Of a DNA stretch of 64,000 nucleotides, positions 40,817 through 50,226 are shown in pieces. Every line of letters begins with the position of its first letter. Position 1 is the first letter of the stretch. This DNA comes from JAEUJM01 sp041908445. GTDB lineage: Bacteria; Actinomycetota; Acidimicrobiia; Acidimicrobiales; DATDAH01. The position numbers and the translations under genes were made by a program. The stretch lies in contig JAYRFK010000113.1 in the NCBI GenBank assembly GCA_041908445.1, positions 139,087-203,086 on the forward strand, in the 5' to 3' direction. Below the pieces are notes generated by a model. It was not told the DNA's origin. It made no database searches and saw only the letters and a list, made by a program, of their open reading frames with translations.

Positions 40817-43039
40817 GTGCCCCTCGGTGTCTCCGACGAGCACCTGGCCCTGCACGACGCCGCCGCCCGGTGGACGGCGGCGCACTGCCCGCCGGCCGTG
40901 CCCCGCTCGTACCTCGACCGCGACGACGAGCCCCTGCCCGACTTCTGGCCCGAGCTGGCCGGCCTCGGGTGGCTGGGCCTCCACGTGGCCGAGGCCCACG
41001 GCGGCGAGGGCTACGGGATCGCCGAGCTGGCCGTCGTGCTCGAGGAGCTCGGCCGGGCCTGCGCCCCCGGGCCCTTCCTGCCCACCGTCCTCACCAGCGC
41101 GCTGATCCAGCGCCACGGCACCGCCGCCCAGCGCGACCGCTGGCTGCCGGGGTTGGTCGACGGCTCGCTCCGGGGCGCCGTCGCGTTCTCCGCTGGCGCG
41201 CTGGCCGGCGTGGGCGGCGAGGACCGCCCCCACGCGAGCGGGTCGCTGCGGCCGGTGCTGGGCGCCGGGGGCGCCGACGTGGTCGTCGCTCCCGTGGTCC
41301 TCGACGGCACCGAGGTGTGGTACCTCCTCGAGCGGGCCGACGTCGACGTCGCCCTGCTGCCCAGCCTCGACCAGACCCGCCGCGTCGCCCAGGTGGCCGT
41401 GCCGGAGGGCACCGTGCTCTCGTTCGACGCCGCCCTGGTCGGCGTCACCCGCCGCCACGTCGACGACCTCGCCGTCACCCTGCTCGCCGCCGAGTCGGTG
41501 GGCGGCGCGGCGTGGTGCCTCGACACCGCGGCCGAGTACGCCAAGGTCCGCGAGCAGTTCGGCCGCCCGATCGGCCAGTTCCAGGCGGTCAAGCACCGCT
41601 GCGCCGACCTCCTCCTGTCGATCGAGCAGGCCCGGGCGGCGGCCTGGGACGCCGCCCGGGAGGCCGACGAGGGCGTCGAGACCGCCCTGGCCGCCGCGGT
41701 GGCGGGCGCGCTCGTGCCCGAGGCGTACGCCTCGGCGGCCAAGGACGCCATCCAGGTGCTCGGTGGCATCGGCTTCACCTGGGAGCACGACGCCCACCTG
41801 TACCTGAAGCGCTCGATGGCCCTGCGGGCGCTGGTCGGCGGGGCGCCGCCGTGGCGGGCCCGGGTCGCCGAGCTCGCCGCCGCCGGGGCCCGCCGCTCCC
41901 TCTCGGTCGAGCTCCCCGAGGAGGCCGAGGTGCTCCGCGGCGAGGTGCGCCGCTTCGTCGCCGAGGTGCAGGCCGCCCCCAAGGAGGAGTGGACGGCCCG
42001 CATGGCCGACGCCGGCTACCTCGTCCCGTACTGGCCCGAGCCGTGGGGACGGGGCGCCGGCCCCCTCGAGCAGCTCGTCATCGACGAGGAGTTCGCCACC
42101 GCCCGGCTGCGCCGCCCGCACCTGCAGGTCGGCGCGTGGGTGCTGCCCACCCTCATCGCCCACGGCAGCCCGGCCCAGCAGGAGCGCTGGATCCCCGGCA
42201 CGCTCCGGGGCGAGATCTCGTGGTGCCAGATGTTCAGCGAGCCCGGCGCCGGCTCCGACCTCGCGTCGCTCACGACCCGGGCCGAGCGCACCGACGGCGG
42301 CTGGCTGCTCAGCGGCCAGAAGGTCTGGACCACGCTGGCCCACCAGGCCGACTTCGCCATCTGCCTGGCCCGGACCTCGCCCGACAAGCCCAAGCACGAC
42401 GGCATCACCTGCTTCATCGTGGACATGGCCACGCCGGGGCTCGACATCCGGCCGCTGCGCGAGCTCACCGGCCACGAGATGTTCAACGAGGTGTTCCTCG
42501 ACGGGGTGTTCGTGCCCGACGACGCCGTCGTGGGCGGCGTGGACCACGGCTGGAAGGCGGCCCGCACCACGCTCGAGAACGAGCGGGTCTCGATGGGCAG
42601 CGGCTCGAGCTTCGGTCCCGGCGTCGAGAACGTGCTGCGCCTCGCCCTCGCCGGCAGCACCCAGGTGGACGGGTCGAGCCTCGGCCCGCTCGACGCCGAC
42701 GAGCTCGGCCGGCTCCTCGCCGAGGGCCAGAGCCTGGCCGTCCTCGGCCTGCGCACGACCCTGCGGGCGCTGACCGGCGCCGAGCCCGGGCCCGAGTCGA
42801 GCGTGCGCAAGTTGCTCGGCGTCGAGCACGAGCAGCGGGTGCAGGAGGCCGGCCTGGCCCACCTCGGCCCCCAGGGGGCGGCCGCGGACGGCGAGGCCGC
42901 GATGTGGATCGCCGGCTTCCTCGGCAACCGCTGCCTCACCATCGCCGGCGGCACCTCCGAGGTGCAGCGCAACGTCATCGCCGAGCGCCTGCTCGGCCTC
43001 CCCCGAGACCAGGAACCGACCAAGGAGTCACGAAGCTGA
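40817..43039 (+). CDS. Fused double acyl-CoA dehydrogenase (FadE34/ChsE3-like)
   Basis: A 740-residue protein holding two complete acyl-CoA dehydrogenase units. The N-terminal half (~1-360) is beta-like: REQFGRPIGQFQAVKHRCADL and LGGIGFTWEHDAHLYLKRSM. The C-terminal half (~365-730) is alpha-like: FSEPGAGSDLASL, LSGQKVWTTLAHQ, TLENERVSMG and GGTSEVQRNVIAERLLGLP. Fusing beta and alpha in one chain is known for mycobacterial FadE34 (about 711 residues), which acts on a side-chain intermediate of cholesterol. GTG 40817 follows a probable structured leader. The stop overlaps the next start (TGATG). Confidence 0.9.
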   Translation: MPLGVSDEHLALHDAAARWTAAHCPPAVPRSYLDRDDEPLPDFWPELAGLGWLGLHVAEAHGGEGYGIAELAVVLEELGRACAPGPFLPTVLTSALIQRHGTAAQRDRWLPGLVDGSLRGAVAFSAGALAGVGGEDRPHASGSLRPVLGAGGADVVVAPVVLDGTEVWYLLERADVDVALLPSLDQTRRVAQVAVPEGTVLSFDAALVGVTRRHVDDLAVTLLAAESVGGAAWCLDTAAEYAKVREQFGRPIGQFQAVKHRCADLLLSIEQARAAAWDAAREADEGVETALAAAVAGALVPEAYASAAKDAIQVLGGIGFTWEHDAHLYLKRSMALRALVGGAPPWRARVAELAAAGARRSLSVELPEEAEVLRGEVRRFVAEVQAAPKEEWTARMADAGYLVPYWPEPWGRGAGPLEQLVIDEEFATARLRRPHLQVGAWVLPTLIAHGSPAQQERWIPGTLRGEISWCQMFSEPGAGSDLASLTTRAERTDGGWLLSGQKVWTTLAHQADFAICLARTSPDKPKHDGITCFIVDMATPGLDIRPLRELTGHEMFNEVFLDGVFVPDDAVVGGVDHGWKAARTTLENERVSMGSGSSFGPGVENVLRLALAGSTQVDGSSLGPLDADELGRLLAEGQSLAVLGLRTTLRALTGAEPGPESSVRKLLGVEHEQRVQEAGLAHLGPQGAAADGEAAMWIAGFLGNRCLTIAGGTSEVQRNVIAERLLGLPRDQEPTKESRS

Positions 43040-44022
43040 TGGCCGCCATCGAGACCGTGAAGGGACCCATCGACACCGCCGACCTGGGCCCGACGCTCAT
43101 GCACGAGCACGTGTTCGTGCTGAGCCCCGAGATCCTCCAGAACCACCCCGAGTACTGGGACGAGGCGGTCCGGGTGGCCGACGCGGTCGACAAGCTGCGC
43201 CAGCTGAAGGACGCCGGCGTCGACACGATCGTCGACCCCACGGTGCTCGGCCTCGGCCGCTACGTCCCGCGCGTGCAGGAGATCGCGGCCCAGATCGACC
43301 TCAACATCGTCGCCGCCACCGGCCTGTACACCTACGACGAGTTGCCCTTCTTCTTCCGGCTGAAGCCCGGCCCGGGCGCGCTGGTCGAGGGCCCCGAGCC
43401 CATGACCGACATGTTCGTCAAGGACATCACCGAGGGCATCGCCGACACGGGCGTGAAGGCCGCGATCCTGAAGTGCGCGACCGACGAGAAGGGCCTGACC
43501 CCCGGCGTCGAGCGGGTGCTACGGGCCTGCGCCCGCGCCCACCGCGAGACCGGGGTGCCGATCACCACCCACACCGAGGCCGCCAGCTTCCGTGGCCGTG
43601 ACCAGCAGCGGGTGTTCGAGGAGGAGGGCGTCGACCTCAGCCGGGTGGTGATCGGCCACTGTGGCGACTCCGCCGACCTCGACTACCTCCGCGAGCTGAT
43701 GGACAAGGGCTCGATCATCGGCATGGACCGCTTCGGCGTCGACGCCTACGCCCCCTTCGACCAGCGGGTGCAGGTGGTGGCCGACCTGTGCGAGCAGGGC
43801 TACGCCGACCGCATGGTCCTCGCCCACGACGCCGCCTGCTACATGGACTGGATCGACCAGGACCTGAAGCAGGTCGTCCTGCCCAACTGGCACTACACCC
43901 ACATCTCGAACGACGTCCTGCCCGCGCTCCGCGAGCGGGGCGTCACCGACGACCAGCTCGACCAGCTGCTCGTGGGCAACCCGAAGCGCCTCTTCGACAC
44001 GACCGCCCTGGGGGGCTACTGA
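43039..44022 (+). CDS. Phosphotriesterase-family metal hydrolase (lactonase-like)
   Basis: A 327-residue amidohydrolase-superfamily TIM barrel. Binuclear metal ligands: His22 and His24 (MHEHVF), carboxylated Lys145 (AILKCATD), His178 (THTEA), His207 (GHCGD) and Asp264 (LAHDAAC). The layout fits phosphotriesterase-like lactonases, whose natural substrates are lactones, including quorum-sensing or steroid-type lactones. It overlaps the fused dehydrogenase stop and is followed by an overlapping SnoaL-like gene, so all three are co-translated. A lactone arising in the same catabolic path would fit, but this is inference. Confidence 0.9.
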   Translation: MAAIETVKGPIDTADLGPTLMHEHVFVLSPEILQNHPEYWDEAVRVADAVDKLRQLKDAGVDTIVDPTVLGLGRYVPRVQEIAAQIDLNIVAATGLYTYDELPFFFRLKPGPGALVEGPEPMTDMFVKDITEGIADTGVKAAILKCATDEKGLTPGVERVLRACARAHRETGVPITTHTEAASFRGRDQQRVFEEEGVDLSRVVIGHCGDSADLDYLRELMDKGSIIGMDRFGVDAYAPFDQRVQVVADLCEQGYADRMVLAHDAACYMDWIDQDLKQVVLPNWHYTHISNDVLPALRERGVTDDQLDQLLVGNPKRLFDTTALGGY

Positions 44023-44549
44023 TGACCGACGCCACGACCGACGCCGCCGCGGACCGCGGCCACGACCTCGCCGACGGCCAGGTGCCCGACGCTGGCCGCC
44101 TCGTCGACCTCGAGGCCATCCGGGCACTGGCCATCGCCTACGCGGGCGCGGTCGATGACGCCGACTGGGTGCGGTGGCAGGCCCTGTTCACCCCCGACGC
44201 CCGCATCGACTACTCGTCGTCGGGGGGCATCATCGGCGACCCTGCGGAGGTGGGGGCGTGGATGCCCGGAGCGATGTCGATCTTCACGTGGACGATGCAC
44301 TCCATCTACACCCACGAGATCCACTTCACCGGGCCCGACCGGGCGGTGGGCAAGGTCCACCTGTTCAACCGCAACGGGGTCGAGTGGGAGGGAGCCGCCG
44401 AGATCCTCGACATCGGCGGCTTCTACCGCGACGAGTACGTGCGTGTGGGCGACACCTGGCGGTTCGCCTCCCGAGTGGAGGACACGGTCTACGTGGACGG
44501 CGGGGGGTTCGCGGCGATGCTCCGCGACCTGATCGCCAAGCAGGCCTAG
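44022..44549 (+). CDS. SnoaL-like protein
   Basis: A 175-residue nuclear-transport-factor-2-fold protein: VDLEAIRALAIAYAGAVDDADWVRWQALFTPDARIDYS, a central SIFTWTMHSIYTHEIHFTG strand pair and DEYVRVGDTWRFASRVEDTVYVDG at the end. A longer N-terminal stretch (1-25) is acidic and likely disordered. Related actinobacterial proteins act as small hydratases or isomerases on polyketide or steroid-like substrates. It is the last gene of the 40817 operon and overlaps its upstream neighbour (TGATG); it converges with the aminotransferase gene with a 9-nt gap. Confidence 0.82.
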   Translation: MTDATTDAAADRGHDLADGQVPDAGRLVDLEAIRALAIAYAGAVDDADWVRWQALFTPDARIDYSSSGGIIGDPAEVGAWMPGAMSIFTWTMHSIYTHEIHFTGPDRAVGKVHLFNRNGVEWEGAAEILDIGGFYRDEYVRVGDTWRFASRVEDTVYVDGGGFAAMLRDLIAKQA

Positions 44550-44558
44550 CCCGGGGCG

Positions 44559-45851
44559 TCAGCCCAGCGCCGCCTCGGTGGCCTCGGTGAGGGCGGCGAG
44601 GCCCTCGTCGACCTCGTCGGCGGTGATCGAGAGGGGCGGGGCGATGCGCAGGCAATTGCCGTACAGGCCGCCCTTGCCGACCAGCACGCCGCGGGCCTTG
44701 GTGGCCTCGAGCAGGCGGCCGGCGGCGTCGGCGTCGGGGGTGAAGCCGTCGGCGGCGACGAGCTCGAGCCCGATCATGAGGCCGCGGCCGCGGATCTCGC
44801 CGATCGCGGGGAAGCGCTCGGCGAGGGGGGCGAGGCCGGCGAGGAATCGGGCGCCCTGCTCGGCGGCGTTGGCCTGGAGGCCGTGGTCGAGCAGGTAGCG
44901 CAGGTTGGCGAGCGCCCCCGCGCACGACAGCGGGTTGCCGCCGAAGGTCGAGATGGAGTTGGCGGGCACCGCGTCCATGACCTCGGCGCGGCCGACCACG
45001 CCGGCGAGGGTGAGGCCGTTGCCGATGCCCTTGGCGAAGGTCATCAGGTCGGGGGTGATGCCGTGGGCCTGGTACCCCCAGAAGTGGTCGCCCGTGCGAC
45101 CCCACCCGGTCTGCACCTCGTCGCTGATGAAGAGGATGTCGTGCTCCCGGCAGACCTTCTCGACCGGGCCGAAGAAGCCGTCCGGCGGGATCGCGAAGCC
45201 GCCCACGCCCTGGATGGGCTCGGCGATGAGCGCGGCCACGTCGCCCGAGGTGGTGGTGGCCACGAGGTCCCGCAGGTCCTCGGCGGCGGCGTCGACGAAG
45301 GCGGCGTCGTCGAGGTGGCGGAACGGGCTGCGGAACTTGTAGCCCGACGCCATGTAGGACACCTGGAACGGGGTCAGCGAGGTGGGGGACCAGCCGCGGT
45401 TGCCGGTGATGCCCACGGTGGCGAACGAGCGTCCGTGGTAGCTGTTGCGCACGGCGATGATCTGGCTCGACCGCCGGTACGACGAGGCCGCCAGCAGGGC
45501 GGCCTCGTTGGCCTCGGTGCCCGACGTGGTGAAGAAGACCCGCGGGTCCGGGATGCCCGAGAGCTCGGCGATCTGCTCGGCCAGCTCGACCATGGGCCGG
45601 ATCAGGTAGAGCGTCGAGGTGTGGAGCATGCGCTCGGCCTGGTCCTGGATGGCCCGCACCACGTCGGGCACCGCGTAGCCCGTCATGGTGGTGAGGATCC
45701 CGCCGAACAGGTCGAGGTACTGGTTGCCCTCGCCGTCGACGACGCGGCGACCCTCCCCCGAGACGAGCTCGATGGGCTCCTCGTAGTAGAGCGCGAGCCA
45801 GGACGGCAGGACCGCCTGGTGGCGGGCCAGGAGTTCAGCGTGCTCGTTCAC
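44559..45851 (-). CDS. Class III aminotransferase
   Basis: A 430-residue PLP enzyme. PLP Lys274 in TFAKGIGNG, Asp244 in FISDEVQTGWGRTG, and TTSGTEANEAALLAA and NSYHGRS are the class III marks. The sequence resembles alanine-glyoxylate and 4-aminobutyrate aminotransferases. It is encoded directly behind the polyamine ABC operon (18 nt after potC), so it probably removes the amino group from an imported polyamine or omega-amino acid. ATG 45851 follows GGGATCC; the family N-terminus starts within a few residues. Confidence 0.9.
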   Translation of the reverse strand: MNEHAELLARHQAVLPSWLALYYEEPIELVSGEGRRVVDGEGNQYLDLFGGILTTMTGYAVPDVVRAIQDQAERMLHTSTLYLIRPMVELAEQIAELSGIPDPRVFFTTSGTEANEAALLAASSYRRSSQIIAVRNSYHGRSFATVGITGNRGWSPTSLTPFQVSYMASGYKFRSPFRHLDDAAFVDAAAEDLRDLVATTTSGDVAALIAEPIQGVGGFAIPPDGFFGPVEKVCREHDILFISDEVQTGWGRTGDHFWGYQAHGITPDLMTFAKGIGNGLTLAGVVGRAEVMDAVPANSISTFGGNPLSCAGALANLRYLLDHGLQANAAEQGARFLAGLAPLAERFPAIGEIRGRGLMIGLELVAADGFTPDADAAGRLLEATKARGVLVGKGGLYGNCLRIAPPLSITADEVDEGLAALTEATEAALG

Positions 45852-45869
45852 GGGTGGATCCCTCCGGGA

Positions 45870-46751
45870 TCAAGTGGTCTCGCCGCGCGTGCGCCACCGC
45901 TGCCACAGCACGGAGAGGCCGATGACCAGGAGGCTGGCCACCAGGATCATCGTGGCCAGCACGTTGATCTGCGGCGGGAGGGCGGTCTTCGCGGCGTTGT
46001 TGACGTACAGCGGGTAGGTCGAGGTCGACCCTGCGTTGAACAGGGTGATGATGAAGTCGTCGAGCGAGAGCGCGAACGACAGCATCATGGCGGCCACGAT
46101 GCCCGGCACGATCAGGGGCAGGGTGACCCGGAAGAAGGTGCGGGTGGGGTTGGCGCCGAGGTCCATGGCCGCGTCCTCCAGGCTCCAGTCGAAGCCGCGG
46201 ATGCGGGCCTTCACCGTCAGGGCGATGAAGCTCACCTCGAACATGATGTGGGCGAGCACGATCGTGCCGAAGCCGAGGTGCCACCCGAAGTCGAGGAACA
46301 GGGTCAGGAGCGACGAGCCGAGCACGATCTCGGGCGTCGTGAGCGGGATCACGAGGAACAGGTCGATGCCGCCCGAGCCCCGGAACCGGTGGCGCACGAG
46401 GGCGATGGCCACGAGCGTCCCGAGCACGAGCGCCACCGCGGTCGAGAGGGCCGCGACCTTGAGGCTCGTGACCAGGGCGTCGACGAGGGCCGGGTACTTC
46501 CACGGGTCCTGCCAGGCCTCGAGGGAGAAGCCCTTCCAGACGAAGTTGAACTTCCCGACCGGGTTGTTGAACGAGAACAGGACGATGACCGCCACCGGCA
46601 GCAGCAGGTAGCCGATGACGAACGCGGCGTAGCCGTTCAGGAACCAGCCGCCGAGGCGGCGCAGCCAGGGCGGGGGCGCGAAGCCGGCGCGGACCGGGCC
46701 CGACTCCGCCTCGTCGGGGGCGTGCAGTTGCGGCTCGGCGGTCGCGGTCAC
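45870..46751 (-). CDS. potC: Spermidine/putrescine-type ABC permease, PotC-like
   Basis: A 293-residue inner-membrane permease with about six helices. The EAA-type cytoplasmic loop is EDAAMDLGANPTRTFFRVTLPLIVPG, and the helix ASLDDFIIT equivalent (SLDDFIITLFNAG) is typical of PotC/PotI. The N-terminal 30 residues are hydrophilic. GTG start overlaps the stop of the upstream permease (GTGA at 46748-46751). It forms the membrane channel with PotB. Confidence 0.9.
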   Translation of the reverse strand: MTATAEPQLHAPDEAESGPVRAGFAPPPWLRRLGGWFLNGYAAFVIGYLLLPVAVIVLFSFNNPVGKFNFVWKGFSLEAWQDPWKYPALVDALVTSLKVAALSTAVALVLGTLVAIALVRHRFRGSGGIDLFLVIPLTTPEIVLGSSLLTLFLDFGWHLGFGTIVLAHIMFEVSFIALTVKARIRGFDWSLEDAAMDLGANPTRTFFRVTLPLIVPGIVAAMMLSFALSLDDFIITLFNAGSTSTYPLYVNNAAKTALPPQINVLATMILVASLLVIGLSVLWQRWRTRGETT

Positions 46752-47623
46752 GTGACGAGGTCCTCGGTGCCGAGCACCCGCGTGTAGATCAGGACCGCCA
46801 CCAGGATGATCAGCATGAGCACGAACGAGAGCGCGGCGGCGAGCGGGTAGTCCTTCGTCACCAGGAACTGGCTCTGGATCACGGTGCCGACCATGGTCTG
46901 GTTCACGCCCCCGAGGTACTGGGCGTTGACGAAGTCACCCGCCGCAGGGATGAAGGTCAGCAGGCTGCCGGCCAGCACGCCCGGCATGGACAGCGGCAGC
47001 AGCACCTTGCGGAAGGTGCGGAAGCCGCCCGAGTAGAGGTCGCGTGCGGCCTCCAGCAGGCGCGGGTCGATCTTCTCGATGCTCACGTAGATCGGCAGGA
47101 TCATGAAGGGGAGGAAGTTGTAGGTGAGGCCGCCGATCACCGCGTACTTCGTGGACAGGATGCGCCCGTTCTCGGTGAGGCCGAGGGCATCGAGGATCGA
47201 CACGACGAAGGTGTCGTCGCCGAAGATCGTCTTCCACGCCAGCGTGCGCACGATGAAGGTGATGAAGAACGGCACGATGACCAGCCCGAGGAGCAGGTTC
47301 TTCCACTTCCCGGCCTTGAAGGCGATGACGTAGGCCAGCGGGTAGGCGAAGAGCAAGGCCAGCAGGGTGGCGCTCAGCGCGTACTCGAACGAGCGCAGGA
47401 TCTGCTCGTTGTACTGGCTGAAGGCCTCGGAGTAGTTCGAGAACTCCCAGCTGAAGCTGAGGGTCGGGTCGAAGACCGAGCCGGTGTTGCTGGACAGCGA
47501 GGTCCGCAGCAGCGCCCACAGGGGGACGACGAAGAAGACCGCGAGGTAGGCGAGCGCGGGGAGGCTCAGCAGGTAGGGCGTCGCCCGTCCGTGCCGGTTC
47601 CCACCACTCGCGCTCCCGGCCAC
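46748..47623 (-). CDS. potB: Spermidine/putrescine-type ABC permease, PotB-like
   Basis: A 291-residue permease from GTG 47623. LLEAARDLYSGGFRTFRKVLLPL is the EAA loop and GDFVNAQYLGG the family-typical segment before the last helices. The reading frame is open upstream to 47728, overlapping potD by 65 nt. I prefer 47623 because it leaves a 40-nt gap after potD, follows GAGGGG and removes an Arg-rich stub. Six transmembrane helices are visible from residue ~18. Confidence 0.85.
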   Translation of the reverse strand: MAGSASGGNRHGRATPYLLSLPALAYLAVFFVVPLWALLRTSLSSNTGSVFDPTLSFSWEFSNYSEAFSQYNEQILRSFEYALSATLLALLFAYPLAYVIAFKAGKWKNLLLGLVIVPFFITFIVRTLAWKTIFGDDTFVVSILDALGLTENGRILSTKYAVIGGLTYNFLPFMILPIYVSIEKIDPRLLEAARDLYSGGFRTFRKVLLPLSMPGVLAGSLLTFIPAAGDFVNAQYLGGVNQTMVGTVIQSQFLVTKDYPLAAALSFVLMLIILVAVLIYTRVLGTEDLVT

Positions 47624-47663
47624 TCGCCCCTCGTCCTCGCTCGCCCGCGCCCGTGCCGGTCGC

Positions 47664-48896
47664 TCAGCCCCGGGCCACCGCGTTCCACACCGTCGAGAAC
47701 TCCTGGTCCTCCTCGTCGGTGAGGCCACGCCACGCGATGGCCTTGTCCCGAACGTCGGCGGGCGGGTTGATCAAGGGGTTGTCGGCCAGCTCCTGGCCGT
47801 CCGGCAACTCGGCCAAGGCCTCACCCGTGCCCTCGACGGGGGGGATGTACTGGACGTAGGCGGTGATCTTGGCCATGTTCGCGGGGTCGTAGACGTAGTT
47901 CATCCACTCCTCGGCGCCCGTGCTGTTCCGGGTGCTGATCGGCATCACCATGTTGTCCGACCACGAGATCATCCCCTCGTCGGCGAACACGAACTCGAGG
48001 TCGGGGTTGTCGAGCTTCAGCTGGGCGACGTCGCCCGAGTACGCCTGGGCGATGGCCACGTTGCCCGCCACCAGGTCGTCGCCGTAGTCGTTGCCGGTGA
48101 AGCGGCGGATCTGGCCCTGGTCCTTGGCCTCCTGGACCCGGTCGGCGGCCGCCTGGATCATCTCGAGGGTGGCCTCGGCGGGCGAGTCGCCGTTGGCGAG
48201 CATGACCTGGCCGCCACCGTCGCGCATGTCGCTGAGGAGGGTGACCTTGCCGGCGAACTCCTCGTCGAAGAGGTCGTTCAGGCTGGTGATCTCGCGGCCC
48301 GTGAGCTGCGGGTTGTAGGCGATCGAGGTGAAGCCCGACGCCCACGGGAGGCTGTAGGTGCGATCGGGGTCGAAGGCGATGCCCTGGAGCGCCTCCACCA
48401 GGTTGGCCTTGTTCGGCACGTTGGCGTTGTCGATCGGGGCGAGCCAGCCGAGCTGGATCAGGCGGTTCACCATGAAGTCGGTGACGATGAACAGGTCGGC
48501 GCCGATGTCCTCGCCCCGGCTGAGGGGCTCGCGGATCCGCGCGAAGTACTCCTCGTTGTCGTTGACGTCCTCGGTGTAGGTCACCGAGAGGCCCGACGCG
48601 TCCTCGAAGGCGCCGACCGTCTCCTCGTCGATGTAGAAGGGCCAGTTCGAGATGCGCAGCGCGTCGTCGGTGGTCGGCGTGAACGTCGTGCTGCTCGACT
48701 CGGTGTCGCCGTCGTCGCTGCCGCAGGCGGCCAGCAGGCTCGGGCCGACGACGAGGACGCCGAGGCCCACGCCGGCGCCGCCGAGGAAGCGACGGCGGCT
48801 GATCGACATCGAGCCCCCCGGCGTGCGGGTCTGGGCCCAACCACGGCGGGGGGCGGCGGCGAGGAGGCGGGCGAGGCGCTGGTCGGGAGTGGTCAC
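47664..48896 (-). CDS. potD: Polyamine-type substrate-binding lipoprotein, PotD-like
   Basis: A 410-residue binding protein. A twin-Arg motif SRRRFLGG (33-40) and a lipobox LLAACGS with Cys58 predict TAT export and lipid anchoring. The mature part (ALRISNWPFYIDEETVGAFE, LPWASGFTSIAYNP, IAQAYSGDVAQLKL) matches PotD/PotF-type polyamine-binding proteins. GTG 48896 overlaps the potA stop (GTGA), giving a 30-residue n-region before MSISRRRF; ATG 48809 is an alternative start. The protein delivers ligand to PotBC. Confidence 0.9.
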   Translation of the reverse strand: MTTPDQRLARLLAAAPRRGWAQTRTPGGSMSISRRRFLGGAGVGLGVLVVGPSLLAACGSDDGDTESSSTTFTPTTDDALRISNWPFYIDEETVGAFEDASGLSVTYTEDVNDNEEYFARIREPLSRGEDIGADLFIVTDFMVNRLIQLGWLAPIDNANVPNKANLVEALQGIAFDPDRTYSLPWASGFTSIAYNPQLTGREITSLNDLFDEEFAGKVTLLSDMRDGGGQVMLANGDSPAEATLEMIQAAADRVQEAKDQGQIRRFTGNDYGDDLVAGNVAIAQAYSGDVAQLKLDNPDLEFVFADEGMISWSDNMVMPISTRNSTGAEEWMNYVYDPANMAKITAYVQYIPPVEGTGEALAELPDGQELADNPLINPPADVRDKAIAWRGLTDEEDQEFSTVWNAVARG

Positions 48897-50047
48897 GAGA
48901 AGACCCTTTCGATGTCGTCGGGGGATCGTTGGGGGGCGAGGTCGGGGACGCCGGGCAGGACCGAGGTGGCCGCGTCCTCCCAGGTGGCCCAGACCGCGTC
49001 GCCGGGTCGGAGCAGGGGGAGCTGCTGGTCGGCGCCCACGTGGGCGACGACCTCGGTGCCGTCCGGCGCGGCACCGGCCAGGCGGACGACCGGGCCCTGG
49101 AACACCAGGTCGGTGACCGTCAGGGTGACCGAGCGGTCGTTCTGGCGCTCGGTGGTGACCTTGATGCGCTCGGGCCGCACCATGAGCGTGACCGGCCCGT
49201 CGAGGGCCTCGAGGGCGCGACCGGCGAGGGTGGTCCCGAGGGCCTGCACCGTGGCGTGGCCGTCGGCCTGGCCGGTCAGCGTGGCCGGCCACAGGTTGGC
49301 CTGGCCGATGAAGCCGGCCACGAAGACGGTGCGGGGGTGGTCGTAGATCTCGGTGGGGCTGCCGATCTGCTCGACGACGCCCTGGTTCATCACCGCGATC
49401 CGGTCGCTCATGGTGAGCGCCTCTTCCTGGTCGTGGGTGACGTAGACGAAGGTGATCCCGACCTCGCGCTGGATGCGCTTCAGCTCGAGTTGCATCGCCT
49501 GGCGGAGCTTGAGGTCCAGGGCGCCCAGGGGCTCGTCGAGGAGCAGGGCGCTCGGGTAGTTCACGAGGGCACGGGCGAGGGCCACGCGCTGCTGCTGGCC
49601 GCCGCTCAGCTGGTTCGGCTTGCGCTTGGCGTAGTCGGCCAGGCGCACCACCTCGAGCATCTCGGTGACCCGCTCGCGCACGACGGCCTTGTCGGTCTTC
49701 GCGCTGCGCGGTCCGAAGGCCACGTTGTCGAAGATGCTCATGTGCGGGAACAGCGCGTAGTGCTGGAACACCGTGTTCACGTGGCGCTTGTAGGGCGGGA
49801 CCTTGGAGACGTCCTTGCCCTCGAGGCGGATCTCACCGGAGGTCGGCGCCTCGAAGCCCGCGATCATGCGCAGGCTCGTCGTCTTGCCACATCCCGAGGG
49901 CCCGAGCAGCGAGAAGAACTCGCCGCGCTCGATGGCGATGTCGATGTGGTCCACGGCGACCGCGTCGCCGAAGCGCTTCTCCACGTCGACCAGTTCGATG
50001 ACGACATCGCCGCCAACGGTTCCGTCGTTGTCCCCCGCATCCACCAT
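48893..50047 (-). CDS. potA: Polyamine-type ABC transporter ATP-binding protein, PotA-like
   Basis: A 384-residue ATPase. Walker A GPSGCGKT at 49-56, signature LSGGQQQR at 147-154, Walker B LLLDEP ending at 173, and a C-terminal TOBE-type regulatory domain (MVRPERIKV) are present. It powers PotBC. ATG 50047 is chosen over upstream starts because it immediately precedes the core fold and a TACGGT -10 candidate lies 9 nt before it. First gene of the potA-D-B-C-aminotransferase operon. Confidence 0.92.
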   Translation of the reverse strand: MVDAGDNDGTVGGDVVIELVDVEKRFGDAVAVDHIDIAIERGEFFSLLGPSGCGKTTSLRMIAGFEAPTSGEIRLEGKDVSKVPPYKRHVNTVFQHYALFPHMSIFDNVAFGPRSAKTDKAVVRERVTEMLEVVRLADYAKRKPNQLSGGQQQRVALARALVNYPSALLLDEPLGALDLKLRQAMQLELKRIQREVGITFVYVTHDQEEALTMSDRIAVMNQGVVEQIGSPTEIYDHPRTVFVAGFIGQANLWPATLTGQADGHATVQALGTTLAGRALEALDGPVTLMVRPERIKVTTERQNDRSVTLTVTDLVFQGPVVRLAGAAPDGTEVVAHVGADQQLPLLRPGDAVWATWEDAATSVLPGVPDLAPQRSPDDIERVFS

Positions 50048-50226
50048 CGATCGGAGACCGTAGTTCGTCGGAGACGACCGGTTCGTTCGAAGGGCCCGCG
50101 TTTCATGCTCCCGTAACAGAGCGGGGCATGGCCCGGCCGAGCTCGGGTTCGTGTCCGTCGGCGCCGGCCCACCCCCTAGGGTGTCGCCGTGCACGGGGAC
50201 GGCGCCCACCAGGACGGTCGACGACG

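Noticed and set aside
38726..42862. A 1378-codon open frame on the minus strand, and similar very long opposite-strand frames such as 2707-6360 plus and 55351-58353 plus
   Set aside because: They lie antisense to, or out of frame with, well-supported genes, have biased residue composition (Gly, Arg, Ala, His, Val) and no domain motif. High-GC DNA produces such shadows.
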